Shown: positions 1-5,030, counted from the stretch's first letter. The stretch: DNA of 5,495 nucleotides from an uncultured Collinsella sp. (GCA_958453575.1 CAUDYH010000102.1:1-5495), one strand, 5' to 3'. A program made the numbers and translations. Notes: generated by a model from the sequence alone, not told the origin.

Positions 1-91
1 CGCCAAGTACAACCAGCTCATCCGTATCGAGGACGAGCTCGAGGGCAGCGCGCGCTACGCCGGCAAGTCTGCGTTCTACAACATTCGTTAG
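1..91 (+). CDS. eno: Enolase, C-terminal end (5'-truncated by the window)
   Basis: Only the last 29 codons are present, read from base 2 to the TAG at 89-91. The peptide begins AKYNQLIRIEDEL and ends AFYNIR. The AKYNQLIRIE stretch is the conserved C-terminal signature of bacterial enolases, the glycolytic enzyme that converts 2-phosphoglycerate to phosphoenolpyruvate in the cytoplasm. The catalytic residues lie outside the window. The gene is followed by a strong intrinsic terminator. Its position in front of an FtsB-like gene and a Ppx gene matches the actinobacterial arrangement, which supports the call. Confidence 0.93.
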   Translation, partial: AKYNQLIRIEDELEGSARYAGKSAFYNIR

Positions 92-154
92 GCAAGCGGC
101 GTGTGCGGGGGCGGGGTTGACTCGGCTCCGTTCCACTTCTGATGGCCGCTATTG

Positions 155-186
155 GGCGCTGGGCCGTGTGGCTCAGCGCCTTTTTT
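155..186 (+). terminator. Rho-independent terminator downstream of eno
   Basis: An 11-bp stem (155-165 with 170-180, one G-U pair) closes on a GTGT loop and is followed directly by six T residues at 181-186. The stem begins GGCGCTG and ends CAGCGCC. It lies 63 bp after the eno stop, so it should end the eno transcript and separate it from the downstream septum-protein gene. Confidence 0.88.
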
Positions 187-225
187 ATGTCGAGCAAAGG
201 CTGCCGAAGGCGGTGCGCGCGCTCG

Positions 226-240
226 TGCTATAACTAGAAT
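226..240 (+). promoter_or_regulatory. Candidate promoter (-10 region) for the ftsB-like/ppx operon
   Basis: The stretch TGCTATAAC at 226-234 is an extended -10 (TGn plus TATAAC). The adjoining TAGAAT at 235-240 also fits a -10 hexamer at five of six positions. It lies between the eno terminator and the ATG at 278, where a new promoter would be needed. I see no good -35 hexamer, so the exact element is uncertain. Confidence 0.4.
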
Positions 241-277
241 ACTTAGCGCAAACAAACCTCAACCGCACAAGGCGCAC

Positions 278-1039
278 ATGGATCAGATTTACGACAACAG
301 GTACTATTCCGCCGGTTCGCGTGAGCCGTCGTCTCGCCGCGCGCATTCGGTGCAGCTTGGCGGGCCCGAATATACGGGTGCTGACCGTCCCACGCATCGC
401 ACGCCGGGCACTTCGCACTCCCATGCTCAAACGAATATGTCGACGCATCGCCCGGACCGTCCGTCGCGCGCGACGTACGAATCGCGCCCGTCTGCTCAAG
501 CGCACGACAAGTCGACCAAGCCCTCGAGCCGTCTTTCGGGCTCGGACTTCATGCACTACGCCAACGACAACGCGGTGATTAAGGCAATCTACGACTTTAC
601 CCATGGGCCCCAGCGTGGACTGTTTATCGGTATTGTCGTTGCCCTGGTGCTTGTGAGTTTGTACTTTCCCGTGCGCGACCTCTACGTTGCCAAACGCTCG
701 AGCGATATCTTGGCCAAGCAGGTCGAGATTCGCCAGCAGTACAACGACGAGCTGCAGAAAAGCGTCGACAAACTGCTCTCGGAGGAGGGCATTAAGGACG
801 CGGCGACCGAGGACCTGGGGCTGGTAATGCCCGGCGAGACCAAGATTGACGTGCTGGGCTTGGATGACGATTCGGACTCGTCGTCGAGCAAAAAGTCCTC
901 GAACGCCAAAAAGGCCAGCGAAGTGGCCAAAGAGATCGAAGAGGTGGGCAAGGACGCGCCGTGGTACATCCAGACGCTCGACATGCTGTTTGGATTTAAC
1001 GGCGTCGAGGGTCAGACGGTCGTGTCCAACGGCAAATAG
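278..1039 (+). CDS. ftsB: FtsB/DivIC-type septum formation initiator protein with long N- and C-terminal extensions
   Basis: The protein has 253 residues. Residues 1-110 are low-complexity, rich in Ser, Arg, His, Thr and Pro, and probably disordered in the cytoplasm. One transmembrane helix lies at about 114-133 (GLFIGIVVALVLVSLYF). A charged, coiled-coil-like stretch follows at about 137-168. Then comes the family signature at about 170-190 (EGIKDAATEDLGLVMPGET), equivalent to the E-LGMV-PGE segment of FtsB/DivIC. These proteins join the FtsL/FtsQ divisome subcomplex that activates septal wall synthesis. After the family core there is an unusual Asp/Ser/Lys-rich tail (195-225) and a hydrophobic patch near 228-242. 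I chose the ATG at 278, preceded by AAGGCG at 269-274. An in-frame start at 152 would put about 40 codons inside the eno terminator. Family assignment is firm; the precise FtsB versus DivIC name is not. ppx starts 20 nt downstream. Confidence 0.82.
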   Translation: MDQIYDNRYYSAGSREPSSRRAHSVQLGGPEYTGADRPTHRTPGTSHSHAQTNMSTHRPDRPSRATYESRPSAQAHDKSTKPSSRLSGSDFMHYANDNAVIKAIYDFTHGPQRGLFIGIVVALVLVSLYFPVRDLYVAKRSSDILAKQVEIRQQYNDELQKSVDKLLSEEGIKDAATEDLGLVMPGETKIDVLGLDDDSDSSSSKKSSNAKKASEVAKEIEEVGKDAPWYIQTLDMLFGFNGVEGQTVVSNGK

Positions 1040-1059
1040 CGCCCGGAGGGGAGCCTGCA

Positions 1060-2067
1060 ATGACGAATTGCAAACGATATAAGGTGGCGGCGATTGACTT
1101 GGGAACGGTGTCGTCGCGACTGGTGCTGGCCCAGGTCGAGGGCGGGGCGATCGTGGAATCGTCCAAGCATACCGAGATTACCGATCTAGGCGAGGGTGTC
1201 GACGCGACGGGGCGCTTTTGCGAGGCGGCCGTTGAGCGCGTGCTTGCCGCATGTCGCATGTTTGTGGACGAGGCACGTGCCTTTGGGGTCGCGTGCATCT
1301 GCACCACCTGCACGAGCGCCGCGCGCGATGCATCCAATGCCGCACTGCTGCTGGACGGCCTGCGCGATCTGGGGCTTGAGCCGCAGGTGATTCCGGGCGA
1401 GGTCGAGGCGCGCCTGACGTTTTTTGGCGTGGCGCACGACTTTGCAGGCGAGCGCATTATTGTCGCGGATTCGGGCGGCGGGTCCACGGAACTCGCGACG
1501 GGTGTGTACGCACCGGAGCGTGGGGTCTTTGCGCTGGAGGGCACGCGTTCGCTGGACATTGGCTGCCGTCGTGTGACGGAGCGGTTTTTCTCGGCACTGC
1601 CGCCAGCGGACGGCGAGCTTGCTGCCGCCGCCAACTGGGCGGGCGAGCAGTTCGCTGCCTATTTTGAAGGCCTGCCGAGCAATTTTGAACGCGCCGAGCG
1701 CTTGGTCGCGGTGGGTGGCACCGTCACCACGCTCGTGGCGCTCGTTCATGAGCTGGAACCGTACAATTCGAGCTTTGTGCACCTGCGCGAGCTTTCGCTG
1801 GAGCAGGTCTCGGCCGCTATCGAGCGCATGTCTGTGTTGGACGCGGATGGCATCGCTGCGTTGCCGGGCGTGCAGCCCAAACGCGCTGGCGTGATCTTGG
1901 CAGGTGCCGTGGTAATTCGCGAGCTCATGCGAGCCGGCGGCTACAGGGCGCTTACCGTGAGTGAGAACAGTCTGCTCGCCGGCATGGCCGCCACCATCAA
2001 CGAGACCCTCGACGGTAAAACCCCCACCATCGCCTGGACCCCCAGCCTCAGCCCTCTCCAAAACTAG
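1060..2067 (+). CDS. ppx: Ppx/GppA-family phosphatase (exopolyphosphatase)
   Basis: The 335-residue protein has the ASKHA fold of the Ppx/GppA family, which hydrolyses terminal phosphate from polyphosphate or the 5' phosphate of pppGpp. Visible family motifs are AIDLGTVSSRL at 11-21 (phosphate 1), TSAARDASN at 85-93, GEVEARLTF at 113-121 with a likely catalytic Glu, DSGGGSTEL at 137-145 (phosphate 2), VGGTVTTL at 218-225 (adenosine-type motif), and a C-terminal RAGVILAG / VSENSLLAG pair. The length fits the short form that lacks the C-terminal HD-like domain of E. coli Ppx. The usual Asn of the first motif (GTNS) is Val17. The start has a strong ribosome site, GGAGGGG at 1045-1051. The gene is probably co-transcribed with ftsB. 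Whether it acts on polyphosphate or pppGpp cannot be told from the sequence. Confidence 0.9.
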   Translation: MTNCKRYKVAAIDLGTVSSRLVLAQVEGGAIVESSKHTEITDLGEGVDATGRFCEAAVERVLAACRMFVDEARAFGVACICTTCTSAARDASNAALLLDGLRDLGLEPQVIPGEVEARLTFFGVAHDFAGERIIVADSGGGSTELATGVYAPERGVFALEGTRSLDIGCRRVTERFFSALPPADGELAAAANWAGEQFAAYFEGLPSNFERAERLVAVGGTVTTLVALVHELEPYNSSFVHLRELSLEQVSAAIERMSVLDADGIAALPGVQPKRAGVILAGAVVIRELMRAGGYRALTVSENSLLAGMAATINETLDGKTPTIAWTPSLSPLQN

Positions 2068-2083
2068 TCTTTTTGGGACGGGG

Positions 2084-3388
2084 CTACTTTGTCAGCTTGT
2101 CGATCTGTCCAATCTCCCAAAGCGGAATATTGACGAGCGTGCCCTCGTCTCTATATGCCGCCAGGGAGGTCCTCACACAGCGTTCGAGTTTGAATTTATC
2201 GCAGGCTATTTTCAGGCTCTTTGCTTTGAGGTTCTCCGCCGCCTTGACCTCAAGCGGAAGCACGGTTCCCGCATGGTCGATGGCAAAGTCGGTTTCGGCA
2301 TTGCCGGAGGTAGAGGACCAGTACGCAGGACTTTTGCCTTGCAGCAAGAGTTCCTGTGCGACATATTGCTCGGTGAGCGAGCCCTTAAACTCAGTGAAAA
2401 CAGCGGATCCGTTTAGGACGATGGTCGGGGGAAGGCTGGAGAGCGCTCCAAGGATGCCGGTGTCAATGCAAAACAGCTTGAAACCCGAGAGATCCTCATA
2501 GCTCGAGAGCGGTGCTCTGAGGGCAGAAACGCGCGGAACCTTATGAATGATTCCGTAGTCCATGAGCCACTGGAGGCTCTCTTCGAAATCGCGTGCGCGC
2601 GCCCCGGGGCGAAGGGCTCCGTAGATGAACTTTTTATTTTCCTTTGCAAGCTGGCCGGGGAGGGATTTCCAAACCAGCCTCATGCGCTCGACAATGCGGG
2701 CGGGCGCATGTTTGCCAAAATCGGATTCGTAAGCCTCGATGATTTGTTGCTGAAGCCTGCGGGCTTCGATGAAATCGCGGGTCGCGGCGAAGGCGGAGAC
2801 GACTTCGGGCATGCCGCCGACAACGAGGTATTCCTTGAGCAAGTGCTCGAGCTTTTCGGTAACGTTTGCCAGAAGATTCATGTCTGCGGCAAGGATGGCG
2901 TCGGCGAGCGGGTCGCCATCGACGGCGCGAACGAACTCGGTAAACCCCATGGGACGCATGGTGAGCTGGTCGATTTTGCCGACGGGAAATGACTCGTTTT
3001 CGCGCCGGAGCGCGAGGCCCATATAGGAGCCGGCTGCGACGATATGGTATTCGGGCGCAAGTTCGTTGAAGTACTTGAGCGAGGTGATGCCGCGCGGTGC
3101 CTCTTGGATCTCGTCAAAGATGATGAGCGCGTCTGCCGGAGTTACGGTTTGGCCGCGAAGAAGCTCTATCTGGGAGATGATGCGCTTGGGGTCGAGGTCT
3201 CCATCGAACAGCGAGCGTGCGCTCGGTTCGAGCATAAAGTCGAAACGAATGATGTTTCGATACTGTTGGCTCGCGAATTCGTTAAGAAGCCAAGTCTTTC
3301 CTGTCTGGCGGGCACCCTTAAGCAAGAGGGGTTTGCGATTCGCTCTCGATTTCCAAGCGATAAGTTCACTCATAAGCTGTCGCTGCAT
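2084..3388 (-). CDS. AAA-type ATPase with C-terminal DUF4143 domain
   Basis: The 434-residue protein has a Walker A motif GARQTGKT at 25-32, a Walker B motif ALIIFDEIQ at 87-95 and a sensor-like AAGSYMG at 118-124. A winged-helix-like middle follows. The C-terminal DUF4143 region has Glu340 (TEQYVAQEL), ETDFAI at 365-370 and LPLEVKA at 377-383, giving the E/D-ExK pattern of the PD-(D/E)xK nuclease fold. This family is widespread in bacteria and archaea, and its cellular role is unproven. I chose the ATG at 3388 because GGGAGG (3398-3393) sits 4 nt upstream; a TTG at 3400 is less likely. The gene faces ppx, with 16 bp between stop codons. Sampled 60-bp blocks have less G+C than ppx (26/60 at 3241-3300 and 30/60 at 2161-2220, against 42/60 at 1201-1260), so recent acquisition is plausible. 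All key motifs are intact. Confidence 0.9.
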   Translation of the reverse strand: MQRQLMSELIAWKSRANRKPLLLKGARQTGKTWLLNEFASQQYRNIIRFDFMLEPSARSLFDGDLDPKRIISQIELLRGQTVTPADALIIFDEIQEAPRGITSLKYFNELAPEYHIVAAGSYMGLALRRENESFPVGKIDQLTMRPMGFTEFVRAVDGDPLADAILAADMNLLANVTEKLEHLLKEYLVVGGMPEVVSAFAATRDFIEARRLQQQIIEAYESDFGKHAPARIVERMRLVWKSLPGQLAKENKKFIYGALRPGARARDFEESLQWLMDYGIIHKVPRVSALRAPLSSYEDLSGFKLFCIDTGILGALSSLPPTIVLNGSAVFTEFKGSLTEQYVAQELLLQGKSPAYWSSTSGNAETDFAIDHAGTVLPLEVKAAENLKAKSLKIACDKFKLERCVRTSLAAYRDEGTLVNIPLWEIGQIDKLTK

Positions 3389-3411
3389 ATTGCCTCCCAA
3401 CTCTCTTGGCT

Positions 3412-3417
3412 AGTATA
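3412..3417 (-). promoter_or_regulatory. Candidate -10 box of the DUF4143 ATPase gene
   Basis: On the minus strand TATACT lies 23 bp upstream of the chosen ATG at 3388. The hexamer 17 bp further upstream reads CAAGGG, a poor -35. That position falls inside the nearer of two palindromic repeats (3430-3447), so the promoter may be weak or controlled by a protein bound there. Confidence 0.4.
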
Positions 3418-3429
3418 AGGCCATTTGGG

Positions 3430-3447
3430 CGTTTCCCTTGGAAAATG
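3430..3447. repeat. Palindromic repeat, promoter-proximal copy (possible operator)
   Basis: The block reads CGTTTCCCTTGGAAAATG. Its core is a perfect 5-bp dyad, TTTCC and GGAAA, around CTT. A related block lies at 3461-3480, and the dyad centres (3438 and 3471) are 33 bp apart, about three DNA turns. This copy overlaps the expected -35 region of the ATPase promoter. Being an operator is an inference; the dyad and the repeat are seen directly. Confidence 0.5.
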
Positions 3448-3460
3448 TGCGAGACAACCA

Positions 3461-3480
3461 CGTTTTTCCATCGGAAAATG
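3461..3480. repeat. Palindromic repeat, distal copy (possible operator)
   Basis: The block reads CGTTTTTCCATCGGAAAATG. Its core is a perfect 6-bp dyad, TTTTCC and GGAAAA, around ATC. It is in the same orientation as the block at 3430-3447 and shares the CG edge and the GGAAAATG end. Only the central three bases and the length of the T run differ. Confidence 0.5.
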
Positions 3481-3496
3481 GGGGAGTGCCAATCTA

Positions 3497-3563
3497 AGTT
3501 GCGGTGAAAAAGTTCCTAAATGGGCCGGTAAACGGCCAAAACAGGAACTATTCCACCGCAACT
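3497..3563. repeat. 67-bp inverted repeat, MITE-like, flanked by TCTA direct repeats
   Basis: The two ends (3497-3517 and 3543-3563) are inverted copies with 2 mismatches in 21 bp. The outer 10 bp, AGTTGCGGTG and CACCGCAACT, match perfectly, as do the inner AGTTCCT and AGGAACT. The middle contains a further short hairpin, GGCCG at 3523-3527 with CGGCC at 3533-3537. TCTA occurs immediately outside each end, at 3493-3496 and 3564-3567, as a target-site duplication would. The element is too short to encode a protein. It could be a miniature inverted-repeat element or a structured intergenic repeat. The short flanking repeat could be chance. Confidence 0.55.
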
Positions 3564-3583
3564 TCTAAAGTCCGCCGGCATCT

Positions 3584-3622
3584 AAAAGAAACGAGCCCGC
3601 ATCCCAAAGGGACACGGGCCCG
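3584..3622 (-). terminator. Intrinsic terminator after the tRNA-Leu remnant
   Basis: Read on the minus strand, a 14-bp stem with wobble pairs (3622-3609 with 3605-3592) closes on a TTT loop and is followed by TTTCTTTT at 3591-3584. It is the homologue of the terminator at 3779-3817 and should still work on transcripts that read through from tRNA-Leu. Confidence 0.75.
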
Positions 3623-3633
3623 TAAACAATACG

Positions 3634-3651
3634 TGGTAGGGGCGGTGGGAC
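3634..3651 (-). pseudogene. tRNA-Leu 3'-end remnant (18 nt)
   Basis: The minus strand here reads GTCCCACCGCCCCTACCA. This is identical to the last 18 nt of the intact tRNA-Leu (3829-3846): one T-stem strand, the 3' acceptor strand and CCA. Nothing upstream matches the rest of a tRNA; a hairpin cluster replaces it. It is either the leftover of a second tandem tRNA-Leu gene or an attachment-site type duplication. Confidence 0.7.
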
Positions 3652-3766
3652 GTCTGCGTATTTGCTGCGCAAATACGCACCGGCTTCGGCCGCCTGTCGG
3701 CGTCCTCGCCGGCTCGCTACGGACGCTGCGCGTCCGCTTGACGCTCGCCCCCTCGCGGGTTCGAGC
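3652..3766. other. GC-rich hairpin cluster between the two tRNA-Leu 3'-end copies
   Basis: No credible gene is present. Four hairpins follow one another. An 11-bp perfect stem with a TGC loop lies at 3655-3679. A 4-bp stem with a TTCG loop lies at 3681-3692. A 7-bp stem (one G-U) with a TCCT loop lies at 3696-3713. A 7-bp perfect stem with a TGC loop lies at 3720-3736. The first and fourth share the core GC-TGC-GC. At about 3757-3768 GGGTTCGAGCCC resembles a tRNA T-arm on the + strand, but no tRNA can be folded around it. The cluster occupies the place where the body of a second tRNA would be. Confidence 0.55.
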
Positions 3767-3846
3767 CCACCGGCGTCCAAAAGAAACGAGCCCGCATCCC
3801 TGGGGGACACGGACTCGGAAGCTCCATATGGTAGGGGCGGTGGGAC
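3767..3846 (-). repeat. Duplicated unit, tRNA-proximal copy: tRNA-Leu 3' end plus terminator
   Basis: This is the partner of 3572-3651. It spans the last 18 nt of the intact tRNA-Leu gene, its terminator and about 12 bp beyond. It is likely the original copy, because here the 3' end belongs to a complete tRNA. Confidence 0.8.
3779..3817 (-). terminator. Intrinsic terminator of tRNA-Leu
   Basis: On the minus strand a 14-bp stem with three wobble pairs (3817-3804 with 3800-3787) closes on a CCA loop and ends in TTTCTTTT at 3786-3779. It begins 11 nt after the tRNA CCA end. Confidence 0.85.
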
Positions 3847-3913
3847 TCGAACCCACAATCCTTGCGGCGAGAGATTTTAAGTCTCCTGCGTATGCCAATT
3901 CCGCCACGCCCCC
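3829..3913 (-). tRNA. tRNA-Leu, anticodon UAA
   Basis: The gene is 85 nt including an encoded CCA (3831-3829). The acceptor stem GGGGGCG pairs with CGCCCCT, with a G1-U72 pair as in E. coli tRNA-Leu(UAA), and A73 is the discriminator. The D stem is GCG/CGC around GAATTGGCATA. The anticodon arm is GGAGA-CTTAAAA-TCTCT, giving anticodon UAA. A long class II variable arm has a CC-GCAA-GG hairpin, and the T arm is GTGGG-TTCGAGT-CCCAC. It decodes UUA and UUG leucine codons. It lies 31 bp after the stop of the upstream minus-strand gene, may also have its own promoter, and is followed by an intrinsic terminator. Its last 18 nt are duplicated at 3634-3651. Confidence 0.97.
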
Positions 3914-3924
3914 GTGAGACTAGA

Positions 3925-3933
3925 AGTCTAGCA
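3925..3933 (-). promoter_or_regulatory. Candidate extended -10 promoter of tRNA-Leu
   Basis: The minus strand reads TGCTAGACT, an extended -10, ending 11 nt before the first base of the tRNA. That spacing would give a leader of only a few nucleotides. No clear -35 is visible; that region falls inside the end of the upstream coding sequence. The tRNA could instead be co-transcribed with that gene. Confidence 0.4.
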
Positions 3934-3944
3934 CAAGCCGCCCG

Positions 3945-4568
3945 TTACGCGTTGACAGCCATCGAGTGCTGGCCCGACTTTTCCAAGTACTCGGCAAACT
4001 TAGCCTCGTCGCCCTTGTTCTGGTACTGCAGAGCCAGCAGATACTCCAGGCGGCAGCGTTTGACCGGGTCGTCGCCGACATCCTCGAGCATGCGCTCCAG
4101 CTCAGGAATGTCGTTGTGGCGCTTGAGGATCATCGTGTCGTACATCAGTTGGCATTCGTGCGCGACTGCCTCGGCCTGACCGCCCTCAAAGCCCTTGATC
4201 TCGTGCAGGAGCTCCTTGGACTTTTTGCGGTCCTCCTGGCCAACGTAATAGTTAAAAGCTTTGATCACCAGGTCGACGCGCTGCATCTTGGGCAGGTTGA
4301 GTCCCAGCAGCAGATCGAACATCTCGCTGGCGCGCTCGTGGTCCTCGCGCAGCAGATAGGAGTTCAGGCGCAGGTAGTCGCGGTTGTAGCGCGGGTACAG
4401 CATGCTGGTGAGCTTGCTGTCGAGCAAGCGATCGAACTCGTCCCACTGCTTAGCGGCCATAAGCTGCTGCAGGCGTTTAAACGTGGTGCGTTTTTTGACG
4501 CTAAAGAACACCGACACGGCGATGCAGATGATAACGACGGCGGTCCAGAGTGTGCGGGAATCGGGCAT
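3945..4568 (-). CDS. Membrane-anchored helical-repeat (TPR-like) protein of unknown function
   Basis: The protein has 207 residues. A short N-terminus is followed by a single hydrophobic helix at about 7-24 (LWTAVVIICIAVSVFFSV) and then KKR, which suggests an uncleaved anchor with the rest in the cytoplasm. Residues 28-200 are predicted all-helical, with TPR-like spacing: LQQLMAAKQWDEFDRLL at 33-49, LRLNSYLLREDHERASEMF at 66-84, FNYYVGQEDRKKSKELL at 105-121 and LEYLLALQYQNKGDEAKFAE at 174-193. Such folds usually mediate protein contacts. I recognise no catalytic motif or specific family. I chose the ATG at 4568 because AAGGA (4580-4576) lies 7 nt upstream; starts further upstream would run through the leader hairpin and promoter. 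It is transcribed towards tRNA-Leu and is divergent from the PTS IIB gene. Confidence 0.8.
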   Translation of the reverse strand: MPDSRTLWTAVVIICIAVSVFFSVKKRTTFKRLQQLMAAKQWDEFDRLLDSKLTSMLYPRYNRDYLRLNSYLLREDHERASEMFDLLLGLNLPKMQRVDLVIKAFNYYVGQEDRKKSKELLHEIKGFEGGQAEAVAHECQLMYDTMILKRHNDIPELERMLEDVGDDPVKRCRLEYLLALQYQNKGDEAKFAEYLEKSGQHSMAVNA

Positions 4569-4583
4569 ATTAGGGTCCTTAGT

Positions 4584-4600
4584 CGCTCGTAAAGCGAGCG
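4584..4600 (-). other. Leader hairpin upstream of the TPR-like gene
   Basis: A perfect 6-bp stem (CGCTCG and CGAGCG) closes on a 5-base loop. It sits between the candidate -10 box (4629-4624) and the ribosome site (4580-4576), so it would form in the untranslated leader. It does not cover the ribosome site. It may stabilise the mRNA or be incidental. Confidence 0.35.
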
Positions 4601-4623
4601 GTATGACAACACGTACTAGATGT

Positions 4624-4629
4624 ATTATA
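4624..4629 (-). promoter_or_regulatory. -10 box of the TPR-like gene
   Basis: The minus strand reads a perfect consensus TATAAT about 55 bp upstream of the ATG at 4568. The hexamer 17 bp further upstream (TGCCAG) is a weak -35. This gives a leader of roughly 50 nt that contains the small hairpin at 4584-4600. Confidence 0.5.
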
Positions 4630-4731
4630 CGCAGCGCGTAAGCAAACTGGCATAAAAGCGCATCGAGGCTGAGCGCCATCGCTCGCTGCGGTACACTTAC
4701 CTAAAGTAAACCATGAAGGGAGACATTACCT

Positions 4732-5019
4732 ATGAAAAAGATCGTTTTGGCTTGCGGTGCTGGCGCTGCCACTTCCACGCTCGTTGCCCAGAAGGTCGCC
4801 ACCATGCTCGACGCCAACGGTTATGCCGACAAGTACGAGATCGTGCAGTGCGCCATCTCCGAGGCCAAGGACGCTTGCGACGAGGGCGCCGACCTGCTGA
4901 TCGCCACCACCGTTGCCCCCGAGGGCCTCACCTGCCCGTACGTGAGCGGCGTGCCCTTCATGACCGGCATGAACCGCGTCGCTGCCGAGAAGGCCGTTCT
5001 TGACGTCATGGCTCAGTAG
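4732..5019 (+). CDS. Stand-alone PTS IIB protein, galactitol (GatB) type
   Basis: This is a 95-residue single-domain protein of the lactose/cellobiose-IIB-like fold. The N-terminal MKKIVLACGAGAATST holds the phosphocysteine (Cys8) and the CGAGxATST phosphate loop. The segments VQCAISE, IATT and PYVSGVPFMTG followed by a C-terminal helix resemble E. coli GatB (IQCRVNE, PLVHGMPFVSG). In the phosphotransferase system IIB passes phosphate from IIA to the sugar through IIC. No IIA or IIC gene is next to it; the partner gene encodes a VOC protein 11 nt downstream. The start is supported by AAGGGAG at 4716-4722, 9 nt before the ATG. It may serve a transporter encoded elsewhere or act as a phosphorylation-dependent regulator. 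The family is clear but the substrate is not. Confidence 0.88.
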   Translation: MKKIVLACGAGAATSTLVAQKVATMLDANGYADKYEIVQCAISEAKDACDEGADLLIATTVAPEGLTCPYVSGVPFMTGMNRVAAEKAVLDVMAQ

Positions 5020-5030
5020 GCGCTGCCTGC

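Larger units (their letters stand above)
3572..3651 (-). repeat. Duplicated unit, distal copy: tRNA-Leu 3' end plus terminator
   Basis: This 80-bp block aligns without gaps to 3767-3846 at a constant offset of 195 bp, with about 15 differences. Two parts are identical: 3584-3605 (the A-rich end and first terminator arm) and 3634-3651 (the tRNA 3' end). The spacer between them (3623-3633) is poorly conserved. Conservation of the functional parts and drift in the spacer suggest an old duplication. Confidence 0.8.

Noticed and set aside
185..1060. A 291-codon minus-strand frame opposite the ftsB-like gene
   Set aside because: It is an Arg/Val/His-rich shadow frame of a GC-rich gene with no recognisable motif, and it extends into the ppx ribosome site. 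The + strand frame has clear family motifs.
1186..2061. A 291-codon minus-strand frame opposite ppx
   Set aside because: It has shadow composition and no motif, and the opposite strand carries all Ppx/GppA motifs.
2058..2076. A small hairpin (CCAAAA / TTTTGG) across the ppx stop codon as a shared terminator
   Set aside because: It has only six pairs, mostly A-T, and no T tract after the stem on either strand. I see no convincing terminator between the convergent ppx and ATPase genes.
3430..3480. Twin repeats as a start of a CRISPR array
   Set aside because: There are only two copies, with an interval of just 13 bp between the blocks, too short for a spacer. No cas genes are present.
3370..3561. 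A 63-codon minus-strand frame upstream of the ATPase with repeated HFP peptides
   Set aside because: The peptide repeat is only the translation of the twin DNA palindromes. The frame also crosses the MITE-like hairpin and the ATPase promoter.
3755..3779. A possible + strand tRNA 3' end (T-arm-like GGGTTCGAGCCC, then CCA at 3777-3779)
   Set aside because: Only three T-stem pairs form. The base before CCA would be a T, and no acceptor, anticodon or D arm can be found upstream.
3504..3917. A 137-codon open frame on the + strand ending in a VGAVGLEPT-type peptide
   Set aside because: It runs antisense through tRNA-Leu, both terminators and the tRNA remnant. Such peptides are a well-known false gene call from tRNA antisense strands, and its internal repeat is just the 195-bp duplication.
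3966..4592. A 208-codon + strand frame opposite the TPR-like gene
   Set aside because: It is Leu/Val-rich with no ribosome site or motif. The minus strand has a ribosome site, a -10 box and helical-repeat character.
4692..4697. TACACT as the -10 box of the PTS IIB operon
   Set aside because: The position is reasonable, but there is no -35 and no extended -10 motif, so the promoter of this operon cannot be placed with confidence.
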